IMG/VR virus record: IMGVR_UViG_3300007363_000030
Location: 1-47,232 of that record
Strand: one strand, 5' to 3'
From: a virus
Length of the DNA stretch: 47,232 bases
A program made the translations under genes and the position numbers. The notes beneath the pieces were generated by a model. That model searched no databases. It was given only the letters and a program-made list of their open reading frames with translations, and was not told the origin of the DNA. Position 1 is the first letter of the stretch. Each line of letters begins with the position of its first letter. Below are positions 40,705-47,103 of this stretch, one piece after another.

Positions 40705-40866
40705 ATGTCATCACGTCGTTCATCAGGATCTTATAGCAAACACCATGGATTTAATCCAATTCAAATCAAGAATGGCATGATTGTTCGTCTTCGTAAAGAT
40801 GGAACAATTAAAACTGTGCTTGGCAAATATGGTGAATACAAGGGCAAAAAAGAAAAATCTGCTTAG
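40705..40866 (+). CDS. Hypothetical 53-aa basic protein
   Basis: A 53-residue protein rich in Ser, Arg and Lys (MSSRRSSGSYSKHHGF ... IVRLRKDGTIKTVLGKYGEYKG). The beta-hairpin-like end and charge suggest DNA or RNA contact. ATG 40705 is preferred to an in-frame ATG 40651 inside the previous gene. It converges with the minus-strand gene 40863, overlapping by 4 bases. Confidence 0.6.
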   Translation: MSSRRSSGSYSKHHGFNPIQIKNGMIVRLRKDGTIKTVLGKYGEYKGKKEKSA

Positions 40867-41540
40867 GAATTTCTTTTTAAATAAATATCGTAAAACCCTA
40901 AATTATGAAGTGCTAATGCATCAACAGACCAATTTGGGTGAAGATGTAGGAACCAATTAACTGTTTGAAATGTTCCATAAAGTTGATCTTCAATTATTCC
41001 ATCGTAAATAAGGTAATCATTCATACCAACAACACCACCTATTGCTGTTCTTTCACTTGCAAGTTGTAAACAGGCCTTTGTTGTTTTTCTTTCATTTGTT
41101 ATATCAATATAAATAAAGTCATATTCTTCATCTAGCGTTTGCATAACTGCAGTGGCATTACCTTGTAATGTTCGAACATTTTTATAGTTTTTAAATTTAT
41201 CTTTAATATATTGTTCGTGTGTTTCTGGCAGGTACAGTAATTCATGCTTCATTCCATCACACTGACAAGATCCAAATTGTCTCCAAGACCAGCACTTCAA
41301 ATCTTGGTTATACAAATCAAGTAAATCAATTTTAGATGCCTCACTTGTACCAGCAAACAATTCTGCAGAATATCCCCATGCAACACCTACTTCTAAATAC
41401 CTGATACCTTTTGGTAAGGCCTTAGCATATTCTTCACGAGAAGAATACAGTTTGGCATTATTTAGTTGTGCTTGACTAATCTTGGGTGAATGCTCAACTT
41501 CGTCTTTACCGTTTGGAGTTTCTACTGGTTTTTTAGCCAT
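40863..41540 (-). CDS. Class I SAM-dependent methyltransferase-like protein (copy 1)
   Basis: A 225-residue protein. RYLEVGVAWGYSAELF (about 48-63) is the SAM-binding glycine-rich motif I, IDLLDLY follows as motif II, and YDFIYIDITNE (about 140) resembles the active-site strand. It is related to the 42934 protein in the same motifs. An extra Cys-rich segment (CWSWRQFGSCQCDG) is unique to this copy. It is last in a minus-strand operon after a sulfotransferase and a 2OG oxygenase. Confidence 0.8.
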   Translation of the reverse strand: MAKKPVETPNGKDEVEHSPKISQAQLNNAKLYSSREEYAKALPKGIRYLEVGVAWGYSAELFAGTSEASKIDLLDLYNQDLKCWSWRQFGSCQCDGMKHELLYLPETHEQYIKDKFKNYKNVRTLQGNATAVMQTLDEEYDFIYIDITNERKTTKACLQLASERTAIGGVVGMNDYLIYDGIIEDQLYGTFQTVNWFLHLHPNWSVDALALHNLGFYDIYLKRNS

Positions 41541-42231
41541 AATGTTTTTGCCTTTCGTATATTTTTTTTACAGCATCATTATAATTTTCCATTGCAAGTG
41601 GCAACAATTTATTGTTTTTAACAATATCTACAGCATCATAATACACTTCTGGCTTTTTTGCAACAGGTGTGGCATTATTATAACCTACATCACCTTTATC
41701 GTGTATTCTAATTTGTTTATTGATCTTGTCAAGTAATTCTGGCAATTCATCATTTGAATATAGATAGTATTCCACATCAAAATTATCCATTATTGACTGC
41801 ACTACAAACTCAATATCAGAAATAACCTGATTAAAAGTAAATGGATAAAGGTTATCAATGTTTTGCACTACTCCATCTACCCATCTTTTATAAACTGTGA
41901 ATTGATGATTAATTAAATTATTTAATTCTAATTTGCCCATATGCTCATGTGGCATTGCAACACCAACAGTTGTTGTACCACCCAAACCACCCATTGTTTT
42001 TGTTACTACTGATGGAATGATTTGATCTGGACTCCTTAAAATAGTTGTCTGAATTGCATTATCAAATTTTCCCAACAACATTGCTGGTGTATTTGCTCTT
42101 GTAATAAATTGATCCTCAATATCATCAAAACTTATTTTAGGATCTCTGTTAAGTGAATTTATCAAGACCGTTTGTAACCAAGCATGTGCACTTCTTGGAC
42201 AAGAATTAATTATGATTCTTACTTTATCCAA
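41533..42231 (-). CDS. Sulfotransferase-like protein (copy 1)
   Basis: A 232-residue P-loop protein. INSCPRSAHAWLQTVL (8-23) matches the PAPS 5'-phosphosulfate loop (PRSGTxWL) and ILRSPDQIIPSVV (about 62) the 3'-phosphate site. Sulfotransferases pass sulfate from PAPS to a hydroxyl or amine. The start is TTG, preceded by AAGGGG. It lies between an oxygenase and a methyltransferase in one operon, as if a hydroxylated target were then sulfated. Confidence 0.78.
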   Translation of the reverse strand: MDKVRIIINSCPRSAHAWLQTVLINSLNRDPKISFDDIEDQFITRANTPAMLLGKFDNAIQTTILRSPDQIIPSVVTKTMGGLGGTTTVGVAMPHEHMGKLELNNLINHQFTVYKRWVDGVVQNIDNLYPFTFNQVISDIEFVVQSIMDNFDVEYYLYSNDELPELLDKINKQIRIHDKGDVGYNNATPVAKKPEVYYDAVDIVKNNKLLPLAMENYNDAVKKIYERQKHYG

Positions 42232-42232
42232 C

Positions 42233-42898
42233 TTATCCCCTTGGTTTAAAATCTACAAACTTTGACCATTGAGATAATGTATATCTAACGCCCTCAGTAA
42301 TTGGTGCCACACCATGAACATAGTGTAAATTTCCAGGGAACGTAATAATCATTCCCTTTTTAGGTCTAATAGCATAATCTAATTCTGGAAAATATAATTC
42401 TCCACCCTCATATTCATCATTTAAATAAGTAAGTATTGATAAGTGACCGCTCCATAAATATGGAAAACGTTCTAATTGTGATTCATATGTATCATTTTCA
42501 TAATCTGGATTATCAATATCTAAGATATCTGTATGAGGATCAATATATGTACCTTTTGGATGAACTATATATAAAAACATTTGATCACGGACTAATGTAA
42601 GTCCATATAATTTTTCAGCAGTTTCAACCATCCTTTTACCCATCATAATGCCAAATGCTTTTTCATTTTCATATGGTCCACGATAATCTTTGTGTGTATG
42701 AATTGGGTATGAGTGTGTTGCTTCAAAATTGACTGGAAGATTAGAAATAATTTTCATTGCTGTAGCACATTCTTCATCGGAAATGAAATTTTCTATTACT
42801 TTAATGTTGTCTACCCCAGTACCTATGATTGCACTGATATTATCTATCTTTTTTAGTTCTGATCTTGGTCTATACCAATCTGGTGTTAATGGATGCAT
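42233..42898 (-). CDS. Prolyl-4-hydroxylase-like 2OG-Fe(II) oxygenase
   Basis: A 221-residue P4Hc-type enzyme. DPHTD gives His122/Asp124, TYLNDEYEGGELYFP is the hallmark, YVHGVAPITEGVRYTL gives distal His195 and Arg205. Complete site. It is the first gene of a leftward operon (oxygenase, sulfotransferase, methyltransferase) starting from a leaderless promoter shared back to back with the rightward methyltransferase gene. Confidence 0.88.
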   Translation of the reverse strand: MHPLTPDWYRPRSELKKIDNISAIIGTGVDNIKVIENFISDEECATAMKIISNLPVNFEATHSYPIHTHKDYRGPYENEKAFGIMMGKRMVETAEKLYGLTLVRDQMFLYIVHPKGTYIDPHTDILDIDNPDYENDTYESQLERFPYLWSGHLSILTYLNDEYEGGELYFPELDYAIRPKKGMIITFPGNLHYVHGVAPITEGVRYTLSQWSKFVDFKPRG

Positions 42899-42933
42899 GT
42901 ATCTATTCTACCATAGTTTGGTATAATGGTTAG
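42899..42933. promoter_or_regulatory. Bidirectional leaderless promoter
   Basis: Within 35 bases are ATTCTACC (minus-strand GGTAGAAT, -10 at 42905-42910) and GGTATAAT (plus strand, -10 at 42922-42927), in near mirror symmetry. Each -10 box is 6 bases from the start codon of its gene, and neither gene has a ribosome binding site. Only one of the pair could probably be used at a time because the polymerase footprints overlap. Confidence 0.72.
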
Positions 42934-43683
42934 ATGGATAAAATAGTAGCAATGCGTGAAGAAATGGTCAAGCAAAGCATGGAAAATAATGGCGAGTTAT
43001 GTACTTGTGATTGTGGCAAACCAAAATTTCCTCTTACCAGTACTAAACAAATTAGGTCCATATCCCCTGCACAAACACGTGGTACAAAAATTTTAGAAAA
43101 ACGAGAAAGTATTATAGATGTTTTACAAAATACTCAGAGATCTTTAAATGTAATGGAAGTTGGAGTTATGGCTGGTGACTTTGCCGAACTTATGTATAAT
43201 AATTTAAAGATAAATAAATTAGTTCTTGTAGATCCTTTTAATAATATTGATGAAATGTCATTAGATGGAAATCGAAGATTTAATAGAGAAACAAATTTAG
43301 AATTTGTTAAACAAAGATTTCAAAATAAAAATAATGTTGAGATTCTTCAAGGGTATTCTAGGAAGGTGCTTCCTACAAATTTTTTGGGAACAAATAATAA
43401 TGATAAATTTGATTTTATTTATATAGATTCAAATCATGAGTTTTTTAATACATATAACGAAATTTTGTATTCAGCACAACTAACCAAAACAACTGGAATA
43501 ATTGGAATAGATGATTACACTTTAAGTTTAAATGATCCACTTTATGTATGTGAAGTTATGCAGGCAGTTACTCAATTTTTAGATACAAACAGAGATTGGA
43601 AAGTTGCCTATTATTCATTTAATGATGCAGGAATTCCTAACATATACCTATCTAGATATTTTGAAGATGAGTACCCCCAGTAG
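42934..43683 (+). CDS. Class I SAM-dependent methyltransferase-like protein (copy 2)
   Basis: A 249-residue protein. NVMEVGVMAGDFAELM (about 71-86) is motif I, KLVLVDPFNN motif II and KFDFIYIDSNHE (about 155) the active-site strand. It is homologous to the 40863 protein over most of its length. An N-terminal CTCDCGKP (about 24-31) could bind metal. The ATG is 6 bases after a TATAAT box. Target unknown. Confidence 0.82.
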   Translation: MDKIVAMREEMVKQSMENNGELCTCDCGKPKFPLTSTKQIRSISPAQTRGTKILEKRESIIDVLQNTQRSLNVMEVGVMAGDFAELMYNNLKINKLVLVDPFNNIDEMSLDGNRRFNRETNLEFVKQRFQNKNNVEILQGYSRKVLPTNFLGTNNNDKFDFIYIDSNHEFFNTYNEILYSAQLTKTTGIIGIDDYTLSLNDPLYVCEVMQAVTQFLDTNRDWKVAYYSFNDAGIPNIYLSRYFEDEYPQ

Positions 43684-43743
43684 GATTCGAACCTACGACT
43701 TACTGCTTAGAAGGCAGTTACTCTTCCGCTGAGTTATGGAGGT
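43672..43743 (-). tRNA. tRNA-Arg (TCT)
   Basis: On the minus strand: acceptor ACCTCCA/TGGGGGT, D arm ACTC/GAGT, anticodon stem ACTGC/GCAGT with loop CTTCTAA, T arm GTAGG/CCTAC. Anticodon TCT reads AGA, which is frequent in this genome. CCA is not encoded. Confidence 0.92.
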
Positions 43744-43747
43744 ATAG

Positions 43748-43820
43748 TGCCCCTGGTTGGATTCGAACCAACGCTGAATGAATTTTAAGTCCACCACCTC
43801 TACCGCTGGGTTACAAGGGC
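43748..43820 (-). tRNA. tRNA with UAA anticodon (Leu) but short variable loop
   Basis: Minus strand: acceptor GCCCTTG/CAGGGGC, D stem ACC/GGT, anticodon stem GTGGA/TTCAT with loop CTTAAAA, T arm GTTGG/CCAAC. The anticodon reads TAA (Leu), yet the variable loop has only five bases where leucine tRNAs normally carry a long extra arm. Its identity is therefore uncertain. Confidence 0.8.
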
Positions 43821-43823
43821 TTG

Positions 43824-43894
43824 TTCTCTCATCTAGACTCGAACTAAAACTAAAGGCTTCAAAGGCCTCTGTGCTGCCATTACACCATGAGAGA
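43824..43894 (-). tRNA. tRNA-Gln (TTG)
   Basis: Minus strand: acceptor TCTCTCA/TGAGAGA, anticodon stem GAGGC/GCCTT with loop CTTTGAA, T arm TTTTA-type stem with TTCGAGT loop. Anticodon TTG reads CAA. Confidence 0.9.
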
Positions 43895-43901
43895 TTATTG
43901 A

Positions 43902-44105
43902 TTAAGAAGAATGCGATCCATCACAAAATGGATATTTTTTAGATCTGGTGCAGGTGCAATTTTTCTTTTTCTTAATATTATCAATGTTTGTAATGATGGT
44001 TTTTCCATCTTGTAATTTAAGTTCTACTGTATGAACTTCTATTTTGGTAATTTGGGCAGGTATTTGTTGATCAACCAATAATACCCATTCATCATTCTTA
44101 AACAT
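43902..44105 (-). CDS. CDGSH iron-sulfur domain protein
   Basis: A 67-residue protein. Cys50-x-Cys52-x2-Ser-x3-Pro-x-Cys61-Asp-Gly-Ser-His65 is an exact CDGSH (mitoNEET-type) 2Fe-2S ligand set. The N-terminal 48 residues form an unrelated beta-rich region. CDGSH proteins transfer clusters or electrons. ATG 44105 is chosen because AAGGAG lies directly upstream. Last gene of the six-gene leftward operon. Confidence 0.88.
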   Translation of the reverse strand: MFKNDEWVLLVDQQIPAQITKIEVHTVELKLQDGKTIITNIDNIKKKKNCTCTRSKKYPFCDGSHSS

Positions 44106-44580
44106 TTTGCTCCTTATGTGTTGCCCAATAATACAAGCATCGATCACAACAAGGTACATTAAATGCATCATCTTTAGCAGAAGCAAAAGAGGCATAAATA
44201 ATAGGATCTTTTCTGTAAAGGTTTGCCCTATGTGTTGCAGTTACACGTTGTACATGCTGTGGCTTAGCCCATACAGGCTCATTATCTCCCCACAAATGCC
44301 CATGAGAACGTTGAAGTTCTCTAAGGTTAGATACGTTCTTGTCGGTTTTAATACCACGCCATTCAGCCTCATAGACCATGTGATCGATATAATTTATAAG
44401 GGAGCGTTCAGCATTTTTCCACATAAGAACTGCTGGATGATTACGCCAAGCACCAGAAGGTGAAGCACCAGATAAAACTTTGAGAATCTGATAGCCCTCA
44501 AGAATTTGTTTGTTAAGTCGTTTGTTATCCAATACTTGTGCTGAGTATTCGTAGTCTGAACCTGGTAAAAATGTTTGCAT
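44098..44580 (-). CDS. Pyrimidine-dimer DNA glycosylase-like (DenV/MSMEG_6728 family)
   Basis: A 160-residue protein. MQTFLPGSDYEYSAQVLDNKRLNKQ, then GYQILKVL and WRNHPAVLMW, match the family of endonuclease V-type glycosylases that excise UV dimers. The N-terminus of such enzymes begins with Thr after Met removal; here Gln2-Thr3 precede the motif. A late CCDRC segment is extra. It overlaps both neighbours. A DNA repair role for sunlit water fits the presumed habitat. Confidence 0.8.
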   Translation of the reverse strand: MQTFLPGSDYEYSAQVLDNKRLNKQILEGYQILKVLSGASPSGAWRNHPAVLMWKNAERSLINYIDHMVYEAEWRGIKTDKNVSNLRELQRSHGHLWGDNEPVWAKPQHVQRVTATHRANLYRKDPIIYASFASAKDDAFNVPCCDRCLYYWATHKEQNV

Positions 44581-44723
44581 TAGAAGTATTCCTCATCGTC
44601 ATCTTCGGATATATCAAGTATATCTGAATCTAGCAATCGTGTCAAGGTGGCAGCAGCATAAATAAATAATGAAACAAAAATTCCTACAAATGCTGTAAAA
44701 ACTATAATAAGATTCTTTTTCAT
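44580..44723 (-). CDS. Small membrane protein (47 aa)
   Basis: A 47-residue protein: MKKNLIIVFTAFVGIFVSLFIYAAAT is one membrane helix, followed by an acidic tail (DISEDDDEEYF). ATG 44723 has GGAG upstream. It overlaps the glycosylase start by one base (TAATG). Confidence 0.6.
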   Translation of the reverse strand: MKKNLIIVFTAFVGIFVSLFIYAAATLTRLLDSDILDISEDDDEEYF

Positions 44724-44887
44724 GTTGCCAAAACTCCTAACAAAAATCCAATAATAGTACATAAAATGCCAATAGACCAATAAAATGTTTTTACCATATG
44801 ATCTCTATTTATTTTATCTACTATCTGTTTAGGTATTTCAATTTCATAATCTTCCTTCTCAGGATGATCTACATAATATTTTTTCAT
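44720..44887 (-). CDS. Small membrane protein (55 aa)
   Basis: A 55-residue frame: a charged N-terminal half (MKKYYVDHPEKEDYEIEIP) and a C-terminal membrane helix (FYWSIGILCTIIGFLLGVLA). AAGGAAC precedes the ATG, and there are 4-base overlaps on both sides. Confidence 0.6.
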   Translation of the reverse strand: MKKYYVDHPEKEDYEIEIPKQIVDKINRDHMVKTFYWSIGILCTIIGFLLGVLAT

Positions 44888-44997
44888 TTGTGTTCCTTAA
44901 GGTGTCTACTTAATGTTAAATGTGCAAAGTCAGATCGAACCTCAATCTCACGTTTGCAGATTGGGCAAATGACAAGTCTATTTATTGTCTTTGCCAT
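44884..44997 (-). CDS. Single C2H2-like zinc-finger peptide (37 aa)
   Basis: A 37-residue peptide with CPIC near residue 11 and HLTLSRHLKEH at the end, a compact C2H2-like zinc site. It overlaps its neighbours by 4 and 20 bases. It could bind DNA or RNA. Confidence 0.6.
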   Translation of the reverse strand: MAKTINRLVICPICKREIEVRSDFAHLTLSRHLKEHK

Positions 44998-45085
44998 ATT
45001 TCATTTGAATATAACAGACTATCCAGCCAACAACAAAACCTGCCAATATCCATAATGGGTGTAAATAGGTTACTTGATTATTCAT
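44978..45085 (-). CDS. Micro membrane protein (35 aa)
   Basis: A 35-residue peptide with one hydrophobic helix (PLWILAGFVVGWIVCYI) and a polar end. It is the first gene after the strong leftward promoter and starts 6 bases after its -10 box, so it is probably translated from a leaderless message. Confidence 0.6.
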   Translation of the reverse strand: MNNQVTYLHPLWILAGFVVGWIVCYIQMKYGKDNK

Positions 45086-45091
45086 ATAATA

Positions 45092-45120
45092 AGTATACAC
45101 TAAAAGCCAGTTGATGTCAA
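45092..45120 (-). promoter_or_regulatory. Strong leaderless sigma70 promoter of the leftward six-gene operon
   Basis: On the minus strand TTGACA (45115-45120), 17 bases, TATACT (45092-45097), 6 bases, ATG (45085). All three elements match consensus well. Confidence 0.88.
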
Positions 45121-45678
45121 CTATAGTTTTACTGAGCGTGAAATTGCATCATTGTATAAACTATAAGACATTGTAAAATCTATTTCATCAATATTTTTCA
45201 TTACTTCCAAATATCGTGGCGAACCAACAAAAGATTTTTTATATCCAAATGGATTATTATTATCAAATTCCATTACCTTTTCTAAAATGTTATTGCTATC
45301 ATATTCTCTTTCTATATCAACATTCATTTTTTTTGCAACATCGTAAAAAACTATTTTTGTTTTATTAACTAGATCATCATACTTATAAATAACTACATCG
45401 TTGTTTTTAATTGTTTCCATAAAACTATTATAATGATTGGTTGCTGATTGAATATCTTGCATTAGTGAAACATCTGGCTTTTCTTTAATCATTGTCGATA
45501 GCGATGCAACAGAATCTTTGGGATCTCTAGCAATACTAAATACTAAATTGTATGGTGATAAATTTAAATTTGGTTCTGAATTATTAGTTTGTAAAGATAC
45601 TTTGGTACAATATAAAAATCCTATATGCAGTAAATTCCTTCCAGTTCTTGGTGGAGTAAAAACTAATGTTTTATCCAT
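45121..45678 (-). CDS. Sulfotransferase-like protein (copy 2)
   Basis: A protein of about 185 residues. DKTLVFTPPRTGRNLLHIGF is the PAPS 5'-loop (PPRTGRNLL), and VFSIARDPKDSVASL the 3'-phosphate site (RDPxDSVAS). VVIYKYDDLV follows. The start may be ATG 45678, which overlaps the upstream sulfotransferase by 8 bases, or ATG 45699. Substrate unknown. Confidence 0.75.
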   Translation of the reverse strand: MDKTLVFTPPRTGRNLLHIGFLYCTKVSLQTNNSEPNLNLSPYNLVFSIARDPKDSVASLSTMIKEKPDVSLMQDIQSATNHYNSFMETIKNNDVVIYKYDDLVNKTKIVFYDVAKKMNVDIEREYDSNNILEKVMEFDNNNPFGYKKSFVGSPRYLEVMKNIDEIDFTMSYSLYNDAISRSVKL

Positions 45679-46327
45679 ATTTCTTAACCATTTCATCATA
45701 TAAAGATTTTAAATTTTGATAAATAGTAATATAAGGAAGTTCCTTTTTTAATCTATCATATATTGGATTCTTTTCAATATTGTGTGGAGTATGATAAGGT
45801 GCTTTAGAAAAATCACCAGTTCCAGAAGTATATAATTTTTTATCTTCATTTTGAATTCCCTGCATGATATTGTCTGCAGAAATTTCATTTACATATGCAG
45901 CATTACAATCATCAAATATTTGTTTAATAACAGAGTTTGGATCAGATTTTAATTTATCAAACATGATTACAGTTGCTTTATTGTGCTTGTTTTGAAATTC
46001 TAAAAACTCCATATATTCATTTACAGCCCTATTAATATTGTAATACACTGACGACATATCTCCAGTAAAACTATAATCTGGACCCTTCTGAAAAAAAATT
46101 TTATGAATTGTTGAAGATATCACAGTATCTTCTGGATTTCTAAATAGTGTATAGGTCTTCACTTCATCAGTTTGATCAAAAGCCAAAATTGCTGGGCTAT
46201 GTAAGTGTGATGAAACTCTCATATCTATTGATTTTGGATTTAACTCAATGGCGGTACTTAAACATCTACTCAAAAAAGTATTGCCAGAACGAGGAGTAGC
46301 AGAAAATAAAAGATAAATCTTATCCAT
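45671..46327 (-). CDS. Sulfotransferase-like protein (copy 3)
   Basis: A 218-residue protein. FSATPRSGNTFLSRCL (8-23) is a near-perfect sulfotransferase PAPS loop, YTLFRNPEDTVISS (about 59-72) the 3'-phosphate site, and MFDKLKSDPNSVIKQIF the conserved helix. It is the most canonical of the three copies. It starts from a leaderless promoter (minus-strand TACACT at 46334-46339, 6 bases upstream) and is coupled to copy 2. Confidence 0.82.
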   Translation of the reverse strand: MDKIYLLFSATPRSGNTFLSRCLSTAIELNPKSIDMRVSSHLHSPAILAFDQTDEVKTYTLFRNPEDTVISSTIHKIFFQKGPDYSFTGDMSSVYYNINRAVNEYMEFLEFQNKHNKATVIMFDKLKSDPNSVIKQIFDDCNAAYVNEISADNIMQGIQNEDKKLYTSGTGDFSKAPYHTPHNIEKNPIYDRLKKELPYITIYQNLKSLYDEMVKKYG

Positions 46328-46333
46328 ATAACA

Positions 46334-46353
46334 AGTGTATCATATGGTAAAAT
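46334..46353. promoter_or_regulatory. Divergent leaderless promoters
   Basis: Minus-strand TACACT (46334-46339) is 6 bases from the ATG of the sulfotransferase gene. Plus-strand GGTAAAAT (-10 at 46348-46353) is 6 bases from the ATG at 46360. The layout repeats that at 42899-42933. Confidence 0.5.
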
Positions 46354-46359
46354 ATATAT

Positions 46360-46560
46360 ATGTGTCCAATTTGCAAAAATCAATTGATTCCTATTGTTTA
46401 CGGAATGGTAGATGATCGTACCCTACGATGGAATAAAGAAGGTAAAATTATTTTGATGGGATATAGGGATAGATATAAAGACTCCTATAACTCATATTGT
46501 GTTGTTTGTGATGAAGGTTCTGACATTTGGATTCCAAGACCAGATATAGATACTAATTAA
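46360..46560 (+). CDS. Zinc-ribbon-like small protein
   Basis: A 66-residue protein starting MCPICKNQL and containing CVVCDEGSD near residue 47, giving two CxxC pairs for one zinc ion. It is transcribed alone and rightward from a leaderless promoter. Function unknown. Confidence 0.7.
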   Translation: MCPICKNQLIPIVYGMVDDRTLRWNKEGKIILMGYRDRYKDSYNSYCVVCDEGSDIWIPRPDIDTN

Positions 46561-46694
46561 CCACCGTAATAATTTTTACAGTGCTTTTTGCAAACACCAG
46601 AAACAGCCAAAATATCATCAATAAGTTCATTATATTCTGCTACATTATCGCAGTAATAACACTTTTCAGGTGGCCTATCTTCTATTGGAATCAT
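46557..46694 (-). CDS. Small Cys/His protein (45 aa)
   Basis: A 45-residue protein with CYYC near residue 12 and CKKHC near residue 35, a plausible zinc site. A minus-strand TATAAT (46701-46706) ends 6 bases before its ATG, giving a leaderless message. It overlaps the converging gene by 4 bases. Confidence 0.62.
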   Translation of the reverse strand: MIPIEDRPPEKCYYCDNVAEYNELIDDILAVSGVCKKHCKNYYGG

Positions 46695-46700
46695 AAAACG

Positions 46701-46706
46701 ATTATA
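46701..46706 (-). promoter_or_regulatory. Leaderless promoter -10 for gene 46694
   Basis: TATAAT on the minus strand, 6 bases upstream of the ATG at 46694 and directly behind the stop of the next minus-strand gene. Confidence 0.55.
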
Positions 46707-47090
46707 TCATAATTCAGGAAGTATTATTCTCCAAGCATCGCCAGTTTCTGGGTCTTCATGCCACAAATAATCCCAATAAGGAACACCCCTGTCGTCATAA
46801 TCATCCCAGGCTTCCCCGTTCATATCTAAATCTAATCCGCTTAGATCCATTTTATATATAGTGCCCCACCAGTCGTATGGATAATTTAAAAATTTATATG
46901 TTCTAAATCCAATTTTTTCTTTTATTTCGTCCCAAACGGTGTATCCTTCATTTGACTCATAAATTTGATCATTTGCCCTTAATCCAATATGAAAAAACCA
47001 CATTGAAATAGGATGGAATACATAATTTGCTAACCAGCGTAAGGGAAGAACGTTGGTTTTGTGTTCTGGAATAAAAATATTATCTCTCAT
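46707..47090 (-). CDS. Hypothetical 127-aa protein rich in aromatic residues
   Basis: A 127-residue protein with many Trp and Tyr (LRWLANYVFHPISMWFFHIG, YPYDWWGTIY). One amphipathic or hydrophobic segment spans about 17-37, followed by an acidic stretch. AAGGAAA precedes the ATG. I do not recognise a family. Confidence 0.65.
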   Translation of the reverse strand: MRDNIFIPEHKTNVLPLRWLANYVFHPISMWFFHIGLRANDQIYESNEGYTVWDEIKEKIGFRTYKFLNYPYDWWGTIYKMDLSGLDLDMNGEAWDDYDDRGVPYWDYLWHEDPETGDAWRIILPEL

Positions 47091-47103
47091 TTAATTTCCT
47101 TAA

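Noticed and set aside
44107-44463. 118-residue plus-strand open frame
   Set aside because: Antisense to the DenV-like glycosylase gene, which has convincing motifs and operon context.
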